A DNA stretch of 64,000 bases from Axinella damicornis. Its lineage: Eukaryota > Porifera > Demospongiae > Axinellida > Axinellidae. Location of the stretch: the NCBI GenBank assembly GCA_963931865.1, contig OZ007513.1:3326098-3390097 (forward strand), in the 5' to 3' direction. The notes below the pieces were generated by a model that was not told the origin of the DNA, did no database searches, and saw only the letters and a list, made by a program, of their open reading frames with translations. The position numbers were made by a program, and so were the translations under genes. This document shows, one piece after another, positions 42,668 to 52,833 of this stretch; position 1 is the first letter of the stretch; each line of letters begins with the position of its first letter.

Positions 42668-43762
42668 ATGTATCCAGAGTCCTTCCCTTTCCAACATTGT
42701 TACAACTTCACTGATGAAGAGATCACAGCAGTTGCTCTTACAAGAGGCATCACTGCTGCTGTTTGTGCTGTTGCTTCATTCTCAGCACTTGTGATACTAG
42801 CACTCGTGAACTGCTGCCACCATAGGGCATATGAAACTGTTGTAAAACGCCTTGTTGCTGGGTACACAGCAGTGAATGTGCCTTACCAACTTGTCCTCTC
42901 TCTGCACCTCATTCACTACTTCCGACCAGGTCAGGAGGATTTCTGCAAAGCTGATGGATTCTTGAACCAATACCTAGAAGGTGTTGAATTCCTATTCATG
43001 CTGGCAATAAGCCTGGTGCTGTTCCTCAAATTGTGTGAAGTCACTACCTCTTGGAAGAGCCACTATAGTGAAGCAACTTTCACATGTTGCGGCAGGAAGA
43101 TCAACAAACTAGAAACTGTCCTGTTTGCTTCGCTATTCTGCTTTCCCCTCCTCTTTGACTGGATCCCCTTCTCTACAGATTCTTATGGAGCATTTGGAGC
43201 GTGGTGCTGGATTCGTAGGCTCGAAAACGACTGTTCCGTACACAAAGCCGGGTTACTTGAACAGATATTAGTAGCAGATGTCCCTCTTGGGTCAATAATA
43301 CTACTCACCCTTGGGCTCTTTATCGCATCTCTGTTTCTGCTAGGCTATGCCATCACAAAAGCTGAGAAGCTGAACAAAGTGAGAATTACTAACTCGGTAT
43401 TCTTCCTTATAGTCCTTGTGTTAGTATTATACGTTGTTCAAACAATATCGTACTTTGTGTTAAACGGCCCCTTGTGGATGTCGATCGCCATATCCATTCC
43501 TCTAACAGAAACTCTGACACCGCTTGTTCTGCTGGTTGCCGTTCACATGCCCCTCTCCTCCATAGTGACCCGTGTATGTTGTAACTGTCATGGATATACA
43601 ACACATACGCACGCTGACTCTGATCAAGCTACCATGCGTAAAAGTAGTCTAATACATCAACCCAGCCACACTACGTGGAACTCACCTCACAGCACCTACA
43701 CTGATTCAACTGCACTCCTTGCCAGTGACGAGCAACCACAGAAATACAGTGGCATTGTTTAA
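42668..43762 (+). CDS. 7TM receptor (GPCR-like), array copy 8, intact
   Basis: Intronless, 364 residues, starting MYPESFPFQHCYNFTDEEIT. The N-terminal half is nearly identical to copy 7. From the second outer loop on (WCWIRRLENDCSVHKAGLLE) it resembles copies 5 and 10 more, so it may be a gene-conversion mosaic (inference). Seven hydrophobic segments and the Cys pair are kept. The tail is QPSHTTWNSPHS, ending YSGIV, without the S-x-V end. The flank upstream (41911-42667) duplicates that of copy 7. Confidence 0.88.
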   Translation: MYPESFPFQHCYNFTDEEITAVALTRGITAAVCAVASFSALVILALVNCCHHRAYETVVKRLVAGYTAVNVPYQLVLSLHLIHYFRPGQEDFCKADGFLNQYLEGVEFLFMLAISLVLFLKLCEVTTSWKSHYSEATFTCCGRKINKLETVLFASLFCFPLLFDWIPFSTDSYGAFGAWCWIRRLENDCSVHKAGLLEQILVADVPLGSIILLTLGLFIASLFLLGYAITKAEKLNKVRITNSVFFLIVLVLVLYVVQTISYFVLNGPLWMSIAISIPLTETLTPLVLLVAVHMPLSSIVTRVCCNCHGYTTHTHADSDQATMRKSSLIHQPSHTTWNSPHSTYTDSTALLASDEQPQKYSGIV

Positions 43763-45670
43763 AATAATTGTTGTTTTTTTTATTCACATTTAGAACAAGT
43801 GCACAATGCTAATCTTTTTACAGCTGGGGGTAGATGATGTGTATAGCTGTACTGCTATTGTGAGAATTAACATGTATATAGAAGTTGCTATTTCATTGAT
43901 GTTGATTTCAATTGTTGAAGGTTGAAAGACATGCATGCACTGGAAAAATACTCAGTTAAAATAACCATAATGTTATAGCGGTTACTCTGTTTTCAGTGAA
44001 CTCCCATGCGCTGCAAAGGCAGGATACACTAGCAGAGAATCAATTACATTTCTGGTTAATGAGCCAAACAATGGATACATTATAGCTAACAGATCTAACA
44101 GATGGATGCATAACTAACTGGCTGAGTAGCTACCAAGCACGTGCATACTATAATCTTTAGCTGGTAGACAAGAGTCTGCCTTCCTTTTATGGAAACGTGC
44201 ATCTTGTCAATTCAAAAGAACCTCGTTCAAATCATCTGGTATATGGTTCCACTCGAGCACACACCTCAGATCATGCAACCACATCATCATCAGGGTGTAT
44301 GGATACTACTTCATCCGAAGGAATTAGTGTGTGAGTGTGTCTGTCGCAAACATTATTTAATAATAAAGCTAAATGCTTAAAGCAGGTTGGCTAAGGCATT
44401 CACAAATGCTACATGTATATAGAACACAAAACAATGAACAAATGGATGTTTCTGTACCTGATAGCTACAAGTCAAGGTGGTTCTTTTCGCCGTCATTTCA
44501 GCCTACTTCCTATTATCAGTTTCTTGGCTCTGCCCATTAAAATATTGCACGTACTGCATGGCACTGCACTGAGTGCATGCAGCACGTACAAGGTGCACGG
44601 GTAGCTAAGTATTCCATGAATACACTCTAGTTTCACAAGTACTGAAAAACATAATCAAAATTAGCTAGTGCTCATGGCCAACAACTAGCTAGCTACATGA
44701 AAATATCACAGACCCATGCCCAGACCATCTGGGAATGAGACGTCCACACCACAACCCACAGCAACTGCTTTTGCCTCCCTTTGTTATGTTACTATATAAA
44801 CAGTAGCAGCAATAATACAGTTGCTGGGCACCTTCACACAAGTAGCTACATAATATATAGCTAAACCCTATGCCATTGAAGTTGCAATGCAAGTAGCTAG
44901 CTAGCTACCTAGTCTCGGTACCAGACTATTCGTGCGCGAATAATCTGGTACCGAGACTAGCAAGTACCTAGCTTGCTGTCTACTCCACATCATGTAGCTA
45001 CGCGGTATTACTGGTGAGAGGCTGGCCCGGTGTCACAGGAAATTTCATCGCCAGGAAAATTGTTGCGGCAATTTCCTAGGATATAGCTATGGTCGCTCTG
45101 GTAAATGGAGAGATCGGAATTATTGTAGCTCCCAAGGAAAATCGGTCAATAGTGTGCCCAAAACAATGGTGACGAGATACAGGAACCACTAAGCTAGCTA
45201 GAACAGAGATAAAGAGATAAAACATCAACGTTCGTACTGCCTGCAATGCCAAGATAGCTAGTTGGCTATTGTTCACGTACTTGTTTTGGCACACTCGTTG
45301 ATCGATGTTGTTCTTCCCATTCGACGGTAGATCAGTCCACCCTTTACTTTCGAAAAAGAATCCTCCTCGTTCTTCTTGAGGCTTTCAGGAGCATTTGCAA
45401 TACTGGCACAGGTACCTTAGAAGTATGTCGTATTGTCCATGGTGTGATGCTGAAGCGATTATATTTACGTAACTGTGTTTGTATACATATAGTGTTTTGT
45501 CCTTTCCAGAGGTTGTCCACTTCTTGGACAGTGTTTTGTTTGGGGTGCTGGCCCGCGGCCCGCGAGACTACGATGTACGGATATGTAACACTAGTAAGAT
45601 AACGGAGGGGGTTCACGGATATGTACGTTTTGTAACGGAAGTATACGTAGCTATCTGTGCAGCATCCACA
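43763..45670. other. Spacer; 52-bp hairpin at 44909-44960
   Basis: No supported gene. The hairpin has 24-bp arms with one mismatch (ctagtctcggtaccaga start) and a 4-base loop tgcg. Minus frames at 45076-45294 and 45344-45616 are not recognisable. The last 350 bp probably hold the promoter of the two-exon gene. Confidence 0.5.
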
Positions 45671-47089
45671 ATGTCCTACGACTATCGAAACTTCGGAGTA
45701 GCCTACGGAGGAGGAGAAGACTTCTACGCTTGGAAAACAGGCTTCCGCTCTGGTGTCAGTGGCTACAGCGGCTACAGCTCATCACGACAAAGTGGTGGCG
45801 GGTACATGGTCTCAGGAGGCGGAGGATGTAATATACCGTGCCCTCGCCGCTGCCGGATATTCGCCGTAGTGTTCCTCGTTGTCTCACTGGTGATCGTCAT
45901 CCCTAGTGCTATTGTACTACCTGTGACTCTGACTTCTCTCTCAGGCAGTGCCAGTATTAATAACCCGGAGGGTACGCGGATTTGTGTCCTTCTTCTGTAG
46001 TAGCCTGTCACGCTCAGAACATTATCGAGTAGTGGATCGGCATCTGTCACACTCATTAAGGAGACTCCCCCTCTTGTTTACAACAGCTCTACTTACTTCA
46101 TCACTTTCAGATATGGAGGATTGCCTGTAGGGTATCGTCGTAGCTTCTATCTCTACTCGAATGCCAATATTTCGATTAGTGCGTCACGAAGTTCACAGAC
46201 AGTGTGGGTGGTAAAAGGAAGGTCTGCTTGGATGTCTTGGACTTACACTCCAAGCCGTGTTGCAATAGCCAGTGGAATTGCCCCATTCAGCTACACAACA
46301 AATGAGGAGGATGAGTACTATCTTGCTTTTTCACAAGTTCCTAGTAACATTGGCGTTGCCACAATAAGACTGTCTATTGAACAGTTTCAACCTACTGTAT
46401 CTAACTTGACGTCACATCCGAGCTGTTCTGTCACCGGTTACAATGACGAGTGTACCATTCCTGTTCCTCTTGGCCAATATAACAGGGCTCTGATAGAGAA
46501 TACCGCTCGACGGTTCACCTGGAATTGTAGCAACCAGGACAGGGAATGGGCCTACCCTGTTATTCTACTGGCGTGTATTTTGTTTGTTGCACTTGTAGTA
46601 GTCATCGTGGGACTCCTTGCTCTCTTTTGTTACAAACTGAAGAAATCGACTAAAGAGGCAGAGACTACACAATCAACTTCTCCAGGTCCCAAGGGCTCTC
46701 AAAGAGGCGACCATGACCATGAGATGACTGAGAAGTCGTCTTCTGATGCTACCATGCCGGCCTCTTCAGATTGTTCTCCAGGTCCCAAGGGCTCTCAAAG
46801 AGGCGATCATGATCATGAGATGACTGAGAAGTCATCTTCTGCCGCTACCATGCCGGCCTCTTCAGATTGTTCTCCAGATACCAAGGACTCTCAAAGAGGC
46901 GATCATGATCATGAGATGACTGAGAAGTCATCTTCTGCCGCTACCATGCCAGCCTCTTTAGATTGTTCTCCAGATACCAAGGACTCTCAAAGAGGCGATC
47001 ATGATCATGAGATGACTGAGAAGTCATCTTCTGCCACTACCATGCCAGCCTCTTTAGAGAAACAAGTACCTGATGATGAAGCTGCTTAG
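45671..47089 (+). CDS. Two-pass membrane protein with 32-residue cytoplasmic tail repeats
   Basis: Two exons. Exon 1 starts at 45671 (MSYDYRNFGVAYGGGED): a Gly/Tyr/Ser-rich N-terminus, CPRRC, then TM1 at about 63-87. Exon 2 runs to 47089. The junction is ambiguous: donor 45996 with acceptor 46110 keeps phase 2, and donor 45971 with acceptor 46118 keeps phase 1; both remain open. The middle region (SFYLYSNANISISASRSSQ to CSVTGYNDECTIPVPLG) is probably extracellular, followed by TM2 (PVILLACILFVALVVVIVG). The order TM, beta-rich domain with two Cys, TM recalls the APD1-4 N/M domains of plant and animal membrane E3 ligases, but no RING is present (weak match from memory). The tail has four tandem 32-residue repeats (GSQRGDHDHEMTEKSSS). 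Function unknown. Confidence 0.65.
46682..47060 (+). repeat. 96-bp in-frame tandem repeat, four units
   Basis: Units begin at about 46682, 46778, 46874 and 46970. Each encodes GSQRGDHDHEMTEKSSS or DSQRGDHDHEMTEKSSS plus TMPAS. The third and fourth units are almost identical, pointing to recent expansion. Confidence 0.85.
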
Positions 47090-47185
47090 CTGATTACCAA
47101 TGGTGACAATGTTTGTTTGTTACTGCTAAAGCTGGTCATGCATATACAAGTAGGTGATACAACTACCCAGCTACACTAGTGTGAA

Positions 47186-47370
47186 CATGCTACACTACAT
47201 TGAAGTAGGAGTGCATCGAGCTGGCTCGCCGCCTTCGGCGGCTCGATGTGCTCCTGCCTCACAGTACGTAGCATGTATAACTAATTGGTTGTTTTAACCA
47301 CAGAGTGGTTACCTTGGTTGCAGGCAAGCTGGAGACAGTCAGCAGGTTATCGAAGGTTTACTCAAGTTCG
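47186..47370. repeat. Hairpin (47207-47255) and partial AATTGGTTG MITE (47281-47370)
   Basis: aggagtgcatcgagc and its complement gctcgatgtgctcct flank a gccgccttcggcg loop; diverged outer arms contain catgctac. Directly after comes ttggttgttttaaccacaga, the left end of the MITE also seen at 27219 and 50247. Confidence 0.65.
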
Positions 47371-47437
47371 GCTTATTGTATTCAATAATTCATACATGCA
47401 TATGCACCTAGCTCGCAATTGATCAGTCTTTCATATC

Positions 47438-47835
47438 AGCATGGATCCAGCCGAGATCCACCTTCATCCTCACAAGTAACCTTAAACTCCACCCATGCAT
47501 GGCGCACAGCTGGATTTTAAAGTCCATTATCATGCCCTATCAGCTGCCCGTGATGAATTAGGATGGCTCTCAACTGACCAAGATGCATGCATGCAGAGGG
47601 AAAATTAGCTGGGAGCCATCCTGATTTATCATTGGCAGCTGATAGGCCACGATAATCATGGACTTTAAAATCCAGCTGCGCCATGCATGCATGGGTGGAG
47701 TTTAAGGTTACTTGTGAGGATGAAGGTGGATCTCGATCGGCTGGATCCATGCTGTCTGCATGCTCTTTACCATCACAACAATGCACTGCTAACCTATTTA
47801 TTCTGATTGGGCCAGCTCAGTATATTATGGTTTTT
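47438..47835. repeat. 316-bp palindrome ending in an inverted receptor leader
   Basis: Arms 47438-47595 and 47596-47753 are inverted copies (cagcatggatccagccga at both outer ends). Read on the minus strand from 47835, the flank gives actgagctgg, gcattgttgtgatggtaaagagc and agcATGGATCCA. That is the leader and first codons of the receptor genes. It is the only receptor-derived sequence on the minus strand in the window. Confidence 0.65.
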
Positions 47836-47913
47836 GTGTTCCATAAGCCAAAATGAGAAGCACAACCTCAACATAAAGTCGGTAGACTCTATAATCACGT
47901 TGGGATAGCAGAT

Positions 47914-48138
47914 GTGAACGGATCAAGTAAAAATGGAACCTTAGGCACAGTCAAATGTGGGGAATTGTCCAAATTGCTTAAAAATAAAACTTGTGCACCC
48001 CCTTCGAAGAAATGCCTGAAAATTGGAGAAACTCAATTCTTGGAAATATTCTGAAACATATTTAGAACCAATTCCCATTTCAGGGGGGTGCAAAGTGGGA
48101 TGTGTGCCTAAGGTACCATTTTTACTTGATCCGTTCAC
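47914..48138. mobile_element. 225-bp MITE, GTGAACGGATCAAGTAAAAA ends, 4-bp TSD AGAT
   Basis: Near-perfect inverted ends of about 35 bp, differing at one base; AGAT lies directly before and after (47910-47913, 48139-48142). Noncoding interior. Confidence 0.75.
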
Positions 48139-48198
48139 AGATACTGATGTGTTCTATGGAAATAAAATTAACATGGAATAGGGAGGCTGTACACAGGA

Positions 48199-48298
48199 TA
48201 ATATGGACTAAACGTCCAGCTGGGCCACCCAGCTGGACGTATTATCATGCATGGCCTGGTACGTAGTACCACCCAGCTGGACGTTTAGTCCATATTAT
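48199..48298. repeat. Nested inverted repeat ggactaaacgtccagctggg
   Basis: atggactaaacgtccagctg (about 48203) pairs with the complement at about 48271-48293, and a shorter inner copy ccagctggacgt lies at 48228-48239. It is a foldback sequence of unknown type. Confidence 0.6.
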
Positions 48299-48799
48299 TT
48301 GATCATGCATGGCCTGTTAGTGTAGCCTCGAGCCGTATTCCATGTTGATTTATTGTCACCTCTCATCTGCACAAGTTGCCCATGCAGCAGTACAAATGAA
48401 TATTGTACTGAGTCTCACTCCTCCATCTGCACAAGATTGTGCCTCATCTTCATAACAACAGGTCTGGCCATCTTTGAAGGGTCACTTGGGGTTTCTGGTA
48501 CTGTAGCTAGCTACATCAGTTGGACTTATAATAATTTATTCATGGTAGTGTAGCTAACAAGGCACTTTTTTTATCTGATCACTATCAAAACAATATGTAG
48601 AGCAAGTGTATTCATGTTAGGAGCAGACACAATTTGTCAAACCAGGGGGTGGGACATTACTGTGACACGCCAAGAGGCTACCATTCGTCACAAACCGTAT
48701 TCTGAGCTAGCTGGTAATTAAGCCTTTGCTTTGTAGGTTGGCAGGCACGGCTTGTTGTGTTCCTTGAACAGTCTCTTGAAGTTACAAAGAGCGGACAGC

Positions 48800-49956
48800 A
48801 TGGATCCAGAGTCAGCAGAGTTGATGTCCTTCCCTTTCAAAAACTGCTACAATTTAACTGACGGGGAGAGCACAGAAATTGCTCTTGCAAGAGGCATCAC
48901 TGCTGCTGTTTGTGCTGTTGCTTCATTCACAGCACTTGTGATACTAGCACTCGTGAACTGCTACCGCCATAGGGTATGTGAAACTGTTCTAAAGCGCCTT
49001 GTTGCTGGGTACACAGCAGTAAATGTGCCTTATCAACTTGTCCTCGCTCTGCACCTCATACACTACTTCCGACCAGGCCAGGAGGTGGACTTCTGCAAAG
49101 CTGATGGATTCTTTAACCAATACCTTGAAGGTGTTGAATTCCTATTCATGCTGGCAATAAGCCTGGTGCTGTTCCTCAGATTTTGTGAAGTCACAACGTC
49201 CTCTTGGAAATGTCACTATAGCAAAGCAACTTTCACATGCTGTGGCTGGAAGATCAACAAACTAGGAACTGTCATTTTTGCTTCATTATTTAGCTTCCCC
49301 TTACTCTTAGACTGGATCCCCTTCATTAATGCTTCTTACGGACCATTTGGACCATATATGGTGCTGGATTCGTAGGCTCGAAAACAACTGCTCTAGGCAT
49401 GATGCAGGATTCATTGAGCAGATTGCAGTAGCTACTGTTCCTCTTGGATTAATAGTACTACTGACCGTTGGGCTCTTTATTGCATCTCTGTTTCTGCTCT
49501 TTATTGCATCTCTGTTTCTGCTAGGCTATGCTATTATAAAAACGGAGAACCTGAAGAAAGTCAGAATTACTAAGTCCGTATTCTTCCTTATAGCCCTCAT
49601 GCTAGCGCTGTACGTTGTAGAAATGATATCATACTTTGCGTTAAACGCGTACGGTCGACGTCCCTTGTGGAAACTGATTGCTATATCCATTCCTCTTACT
49701 GAAACTCTGACACTGCTTGTTCTGCTGGTTGCCATTCACCTGCCCCTCTCCTCTCTAATCACCTGTGTATGTTGTGACGGTCATGGATATACAACACACC
49801 ATGACACTGATCAAGCCACTATGCGTACAAGTAGTGTATTACAACAACCCAGCTACACTACGTGGAACTCACCTCATAGCAGCAACACAGATTCACAAAC
49901 CTTACTCCTTGCTGGTGACAAGCAACCACAGAACTACATGTAGTGGCATTGTTTAA
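48800..49956 (+). pseudogene. 7TM receptor pseudogene, array copy 10
   Basis: Starts MDPESAELMSFPFKNCYNLT with an intact TM1-TM4. Four extra bases in ggaccatATATggtgctgg (about 49354) shift the frame just before the WCWIR loop and stop at 49375. The downstream frame 49329-49943 carries the rest: WCWIRRLENNCSRHDAGF, TM5 to TM7 and tail. A 24-bp in-frame tandem duplication doubles LFIASLFL in TM5. Four extra bases near the end (acATGTagtgg) cause an early stop at 49943, against 49954-49956 in the ancestral frame. Two 4-bp insertions in one otherwise well-kept gene suggest recent inactivation, or assembly error. Confidence 0.8.
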
Positions 49957-50121
49957 TTGCCTTCGTAGATGTAGACTCACTGCATTTAGATTGTTATGAA
50001 CTCTTGATTTAGAACAAGTAAGTGTTAAAAACTTTATGCATGCACTGAATTGTTTACGTATACTGCATCTATAGTATCATGTCAGTGGTGGAAGAAGCAT
50101 GCAAGGGGGAAGGGATTGAAG

Positions 50122-50195
50122 TAACCTCGTTCCCTGGCTCTCTCCTCAAAAAAATGTATAATTACGGTTGAGGAGAGAGCCTGGGACCGAGGCTA
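50122..50195. mobile_element. 74-bp TAGCCTCG-family element
   Basis: TAACCTCGTTCCCTGGCTCT at the left, GAGCCTGGGACCGAGGCTA at the right; flanks GGATTGAAG and GGGGTGAAG (7 of 9). The inner arms ctctcctca / tgaggagag extend the foldback. Confidence 0.65.
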
Positions 50196-50246
50196 GGGGT
50201 GAAGTGCACATGCATGTGCAGGTACTATTCACTGCACCTACAAACT

Positions 50247-50545
50247 AATTGGTTGTTTTAACCACAGAGTGGTTAGCTACCTTGGTAGCAGACAGGTTGG
50301 AGACGTGGTTATGGGTCAAGTTGGGCTTAGCTATAATATTATAGCACTTATATATAATTCCTTAAGACACCTGCAAATTTAAGGCAACTGGACCAGATCA
50401 TCTTGCATGCTTACAATCTTGGGAACATCTTGCAAGGTCACCACTACGACTGGTTGTCATGGAAATTTTCATGCCCTAATTGCTTAGCCGTGTTCCCAGG
50501 CCGCATGGGAACGAGGCTAGCCCTTGATGGCATTGAGCTATAGCT
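50247..50545. mobile_element. Partial AATTGGTTG MITE with a 35-bp TAGCC foldback inside
   Basis: Left end and interior match the MITE at 27219-27622. A TAGCC...GGCTA foldback sits at 50485-50519 (arms ttcccaggcc / catgggaacgaggcta); its target duplication is unclear. Confidence 0.55.
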
Positions 50546-50563
50546 ATATCAAAATTCCACAGA

Positions 50564-52385
50564 CACAGGCACATTAAGGACTGGATCCAGCTGTTTTCAG
50601 CTAAATTTTCACTCTATTTCATCACTCTGTATCTCTGCACATGAATGTGCTAGAGAGTTGTAGTCTGCACTGCAGTGAAGGTCTATCTGTCTGGATTCAT
50701 ATGGCTTCATGTTTGACCACGCCCACCGATCACGTGAGGCTCCACCCCCTCATACATTAGCCTATTGCGTAAACTAATAGTGCAATTCCGGAAACTTTAC
50801 CAGGCAATCTGGAGCACCAAACTTGGTGTATCACTTATAAATGCACCTATCTACATGGCATAAAATGCGAGGAAGGATCCAACCTACCTATTCTCAAGGA
50901 TGGCCATGAACATGGATTGAAGGAGGCTTCAGGATGGTCATAGTCGATCATAGCTCGCAAAAGCGCTGGTTTATTATCCCTCGCAATTTATCGCATACTC
51001 AGTACATTGTTCTGAACAAGATTTGACCTGAGGCATGGCTCTCAACCATTGGGAAGGTTTCCGGAATCGACAACTTCCTGTCTGCAAGGTAAAGTCAGCC
51101 ATCTTATGCGGCCAATTATCACGTGATAGCTCAATGATGTCATTATTTTATTAACAGTTGCAAGTGTTGATCGACTGCACGTACTGCACTAGCACTGCAG
51201 TACTGCACTATGCATGCCATTCGTGATCAGTGTACTGTAGTACTGTGATTTGTTACCGAGGAGTCAGTTGTCCGTTGTAAGCTTAATGACGAGACCCTGA
51301 GGTGAACGATGGAGTGCTTGAGGTGAACGATGGAGTGCTTGAGGTGAACGATGGAGTGCTTGAGCCGACGCCGCACGGGAACCCGGCAACTACTTTGAGT
51401 GAGAACGTTTGGAGCCCTTGCGCCGTCCTGACTCTTTAGGTAAGTAACCAAGGTAGTACCCCGGTACTAGTGTCGGGGATGTAGAGTTATACATCAACTG
51501 TCCAAGGCCCAGTAGGCTTTAAATAGAGTCGCATACCGCTTATCTCGGAATCCTGTCTGCTTAAGTACACGTATCTAGGGGTATGACTCAGGAGCCCGAG
51601 TTGTAGTGATGTAGATATTAAACTGATAGTCTATATATAGTTAGATGCTAGATGTGAACTCCTCAATTTGTGCATTGCTACAGTGCCTTTCTCGTGATCC
51701 GAACAGTCGTCCACTTGTCTTCCCTCCCTGTTAGTAGGCTGCTGTGACTCATGATCAGCATGACATGACCATGTAGCTATTATATAGGATCATTCGTGTG
51801 AACTAGCTAATTGAATAATCTAGTCATCCTTTTATTCTTAGGACGGCAACTGGAGGTGTGGTGCCATTGCCCTGCAAGTCAACCATAAGAGATCGGACTT
51901 GCCTGCACCATTAAGCAGCTTGTCCATAAACAGCTTAGTTGCTACAGGTTGACTCATGGTGATCCCAAGATTCCAAACAATGCACATTTAGTAGCAGCAC
52001 GGAGCTATGCTCTTTTAATCGAAAATGATGCTTTGTACACATTACATAATTGTACACATTACATAATTGTACACATTACATACCATTGTGTCATTGTACA
52101 TTGTCTGTGATTTGTCTGTCTGACAGTCTGCATAATTTTCTTTTTGTAAGGCATTGTCTAATTAAAGATTCTGACTATTGATTGTCTAAAAAGCTCCAAA
52201 TATGCATACTTACAACATCTTGTTGTCAACACATGGTGGTGATAATTAATTTGCTAATGAAAGTAGTCTATTACATCACCACTTAATGTGGGGCCCGCTC
52301 CAGTAGGAGTGGCCTAAATGTGTGATTGACACATTACAAGGTGTGAGTCACACCATTTTTGGATCCAGTCCTTAATGTGCCTGTG
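50564..52385. mobile_element. 1.8-kb nonautonomous CACAGG element, 26-bp perfect inverted ends, TSD GA
   Basis: Ends at 50564-50589 and 52360-52385 are perfect inverted repeats (CACAGGCACATTAAGGACTG start). GA flanks both sides. The ends share CACAGG and TTAAGG at the same spacing with the 778-bp family. The interior codes for nothing recognisable. It includes a 21-bp triplicate (gaggtgaacgatggagtgct, 51300-51362) and a tgtacacattacata repeat (52030-52085). Confidence 0.7.
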
Positions 52386-52564
52386 GAGAAACCATGTCAC
52401 ATTATATGCAAATCATGATTGTGGTATTCTACAATGCACCTCAGGATTGGTCGGTCCTTCATATACATGCAGCACACCCTCATTCAAGCTACATGCAGGA
52501 GGCTGCAGCTGGATCGAGTGGAGGGAGGTACTGAATGCAACTCTATTATAATCAAACCCAGACC

Positions 52565-52609
52565 TAGCCTCGTTCCCAGGCGATTACCGAGCGCCTGGGA
52601 ACAAGGCCA
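52565..52609. mobile_element. 45-bp TAGCCTCG foldback with exact 9-bp TSD
   Basis: TAGCCTCGTTCCCAGGC, 8 bp including ttaccga, then GCGCCTGGGAACAAGGCCA. The direct repeats ACCCAGACC at 52556-52564 and 52610-52618 are identical. The element is almost only its two inverted ends. Confidence 0.8.
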
Positions 52610-52833
52610 ACCCAGACCCTGGGCCTGCCGCGCACTATTGACAAACAAACTATACTTGGGAGATGGGACCTTGACCTTCAATATTATTGTACGACGAGGT
52701 CGTAGAAGTTTATACCTCTAATCTATATAAAGCACAATCCAATGAACACCAATTCACCCAATGTAGTTATACTCCTCAATCCAAGCAATTAACACGTAGG
52801 TTAGCCTCCAAACAATCATCATCTCATCAAAAT

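Noticed and set aside
44909..44960. Candidate microRNA precursor
   Set aside because: Arms are almost perfectly paired with a 4-base loop, more like a foldback element; no mature-strand evidence can be seen.
45479..45670. Upstream in-frame extension of the two-exon membrane protein
   Set aside because: Would place a non-conserved 64-residue stretch before MSYDYRNFG; the later ATG gives a cleaner Gly/Tyr-rich N-terminus, though this is not decisive.
47438..47490. Plus-strand receptor start at atggatccagccg
   Set aside because: The receptor-like leader is on the minus side of the palindrome; on the plus side the ATG is only the mirrored arm and no receptor codons follow.
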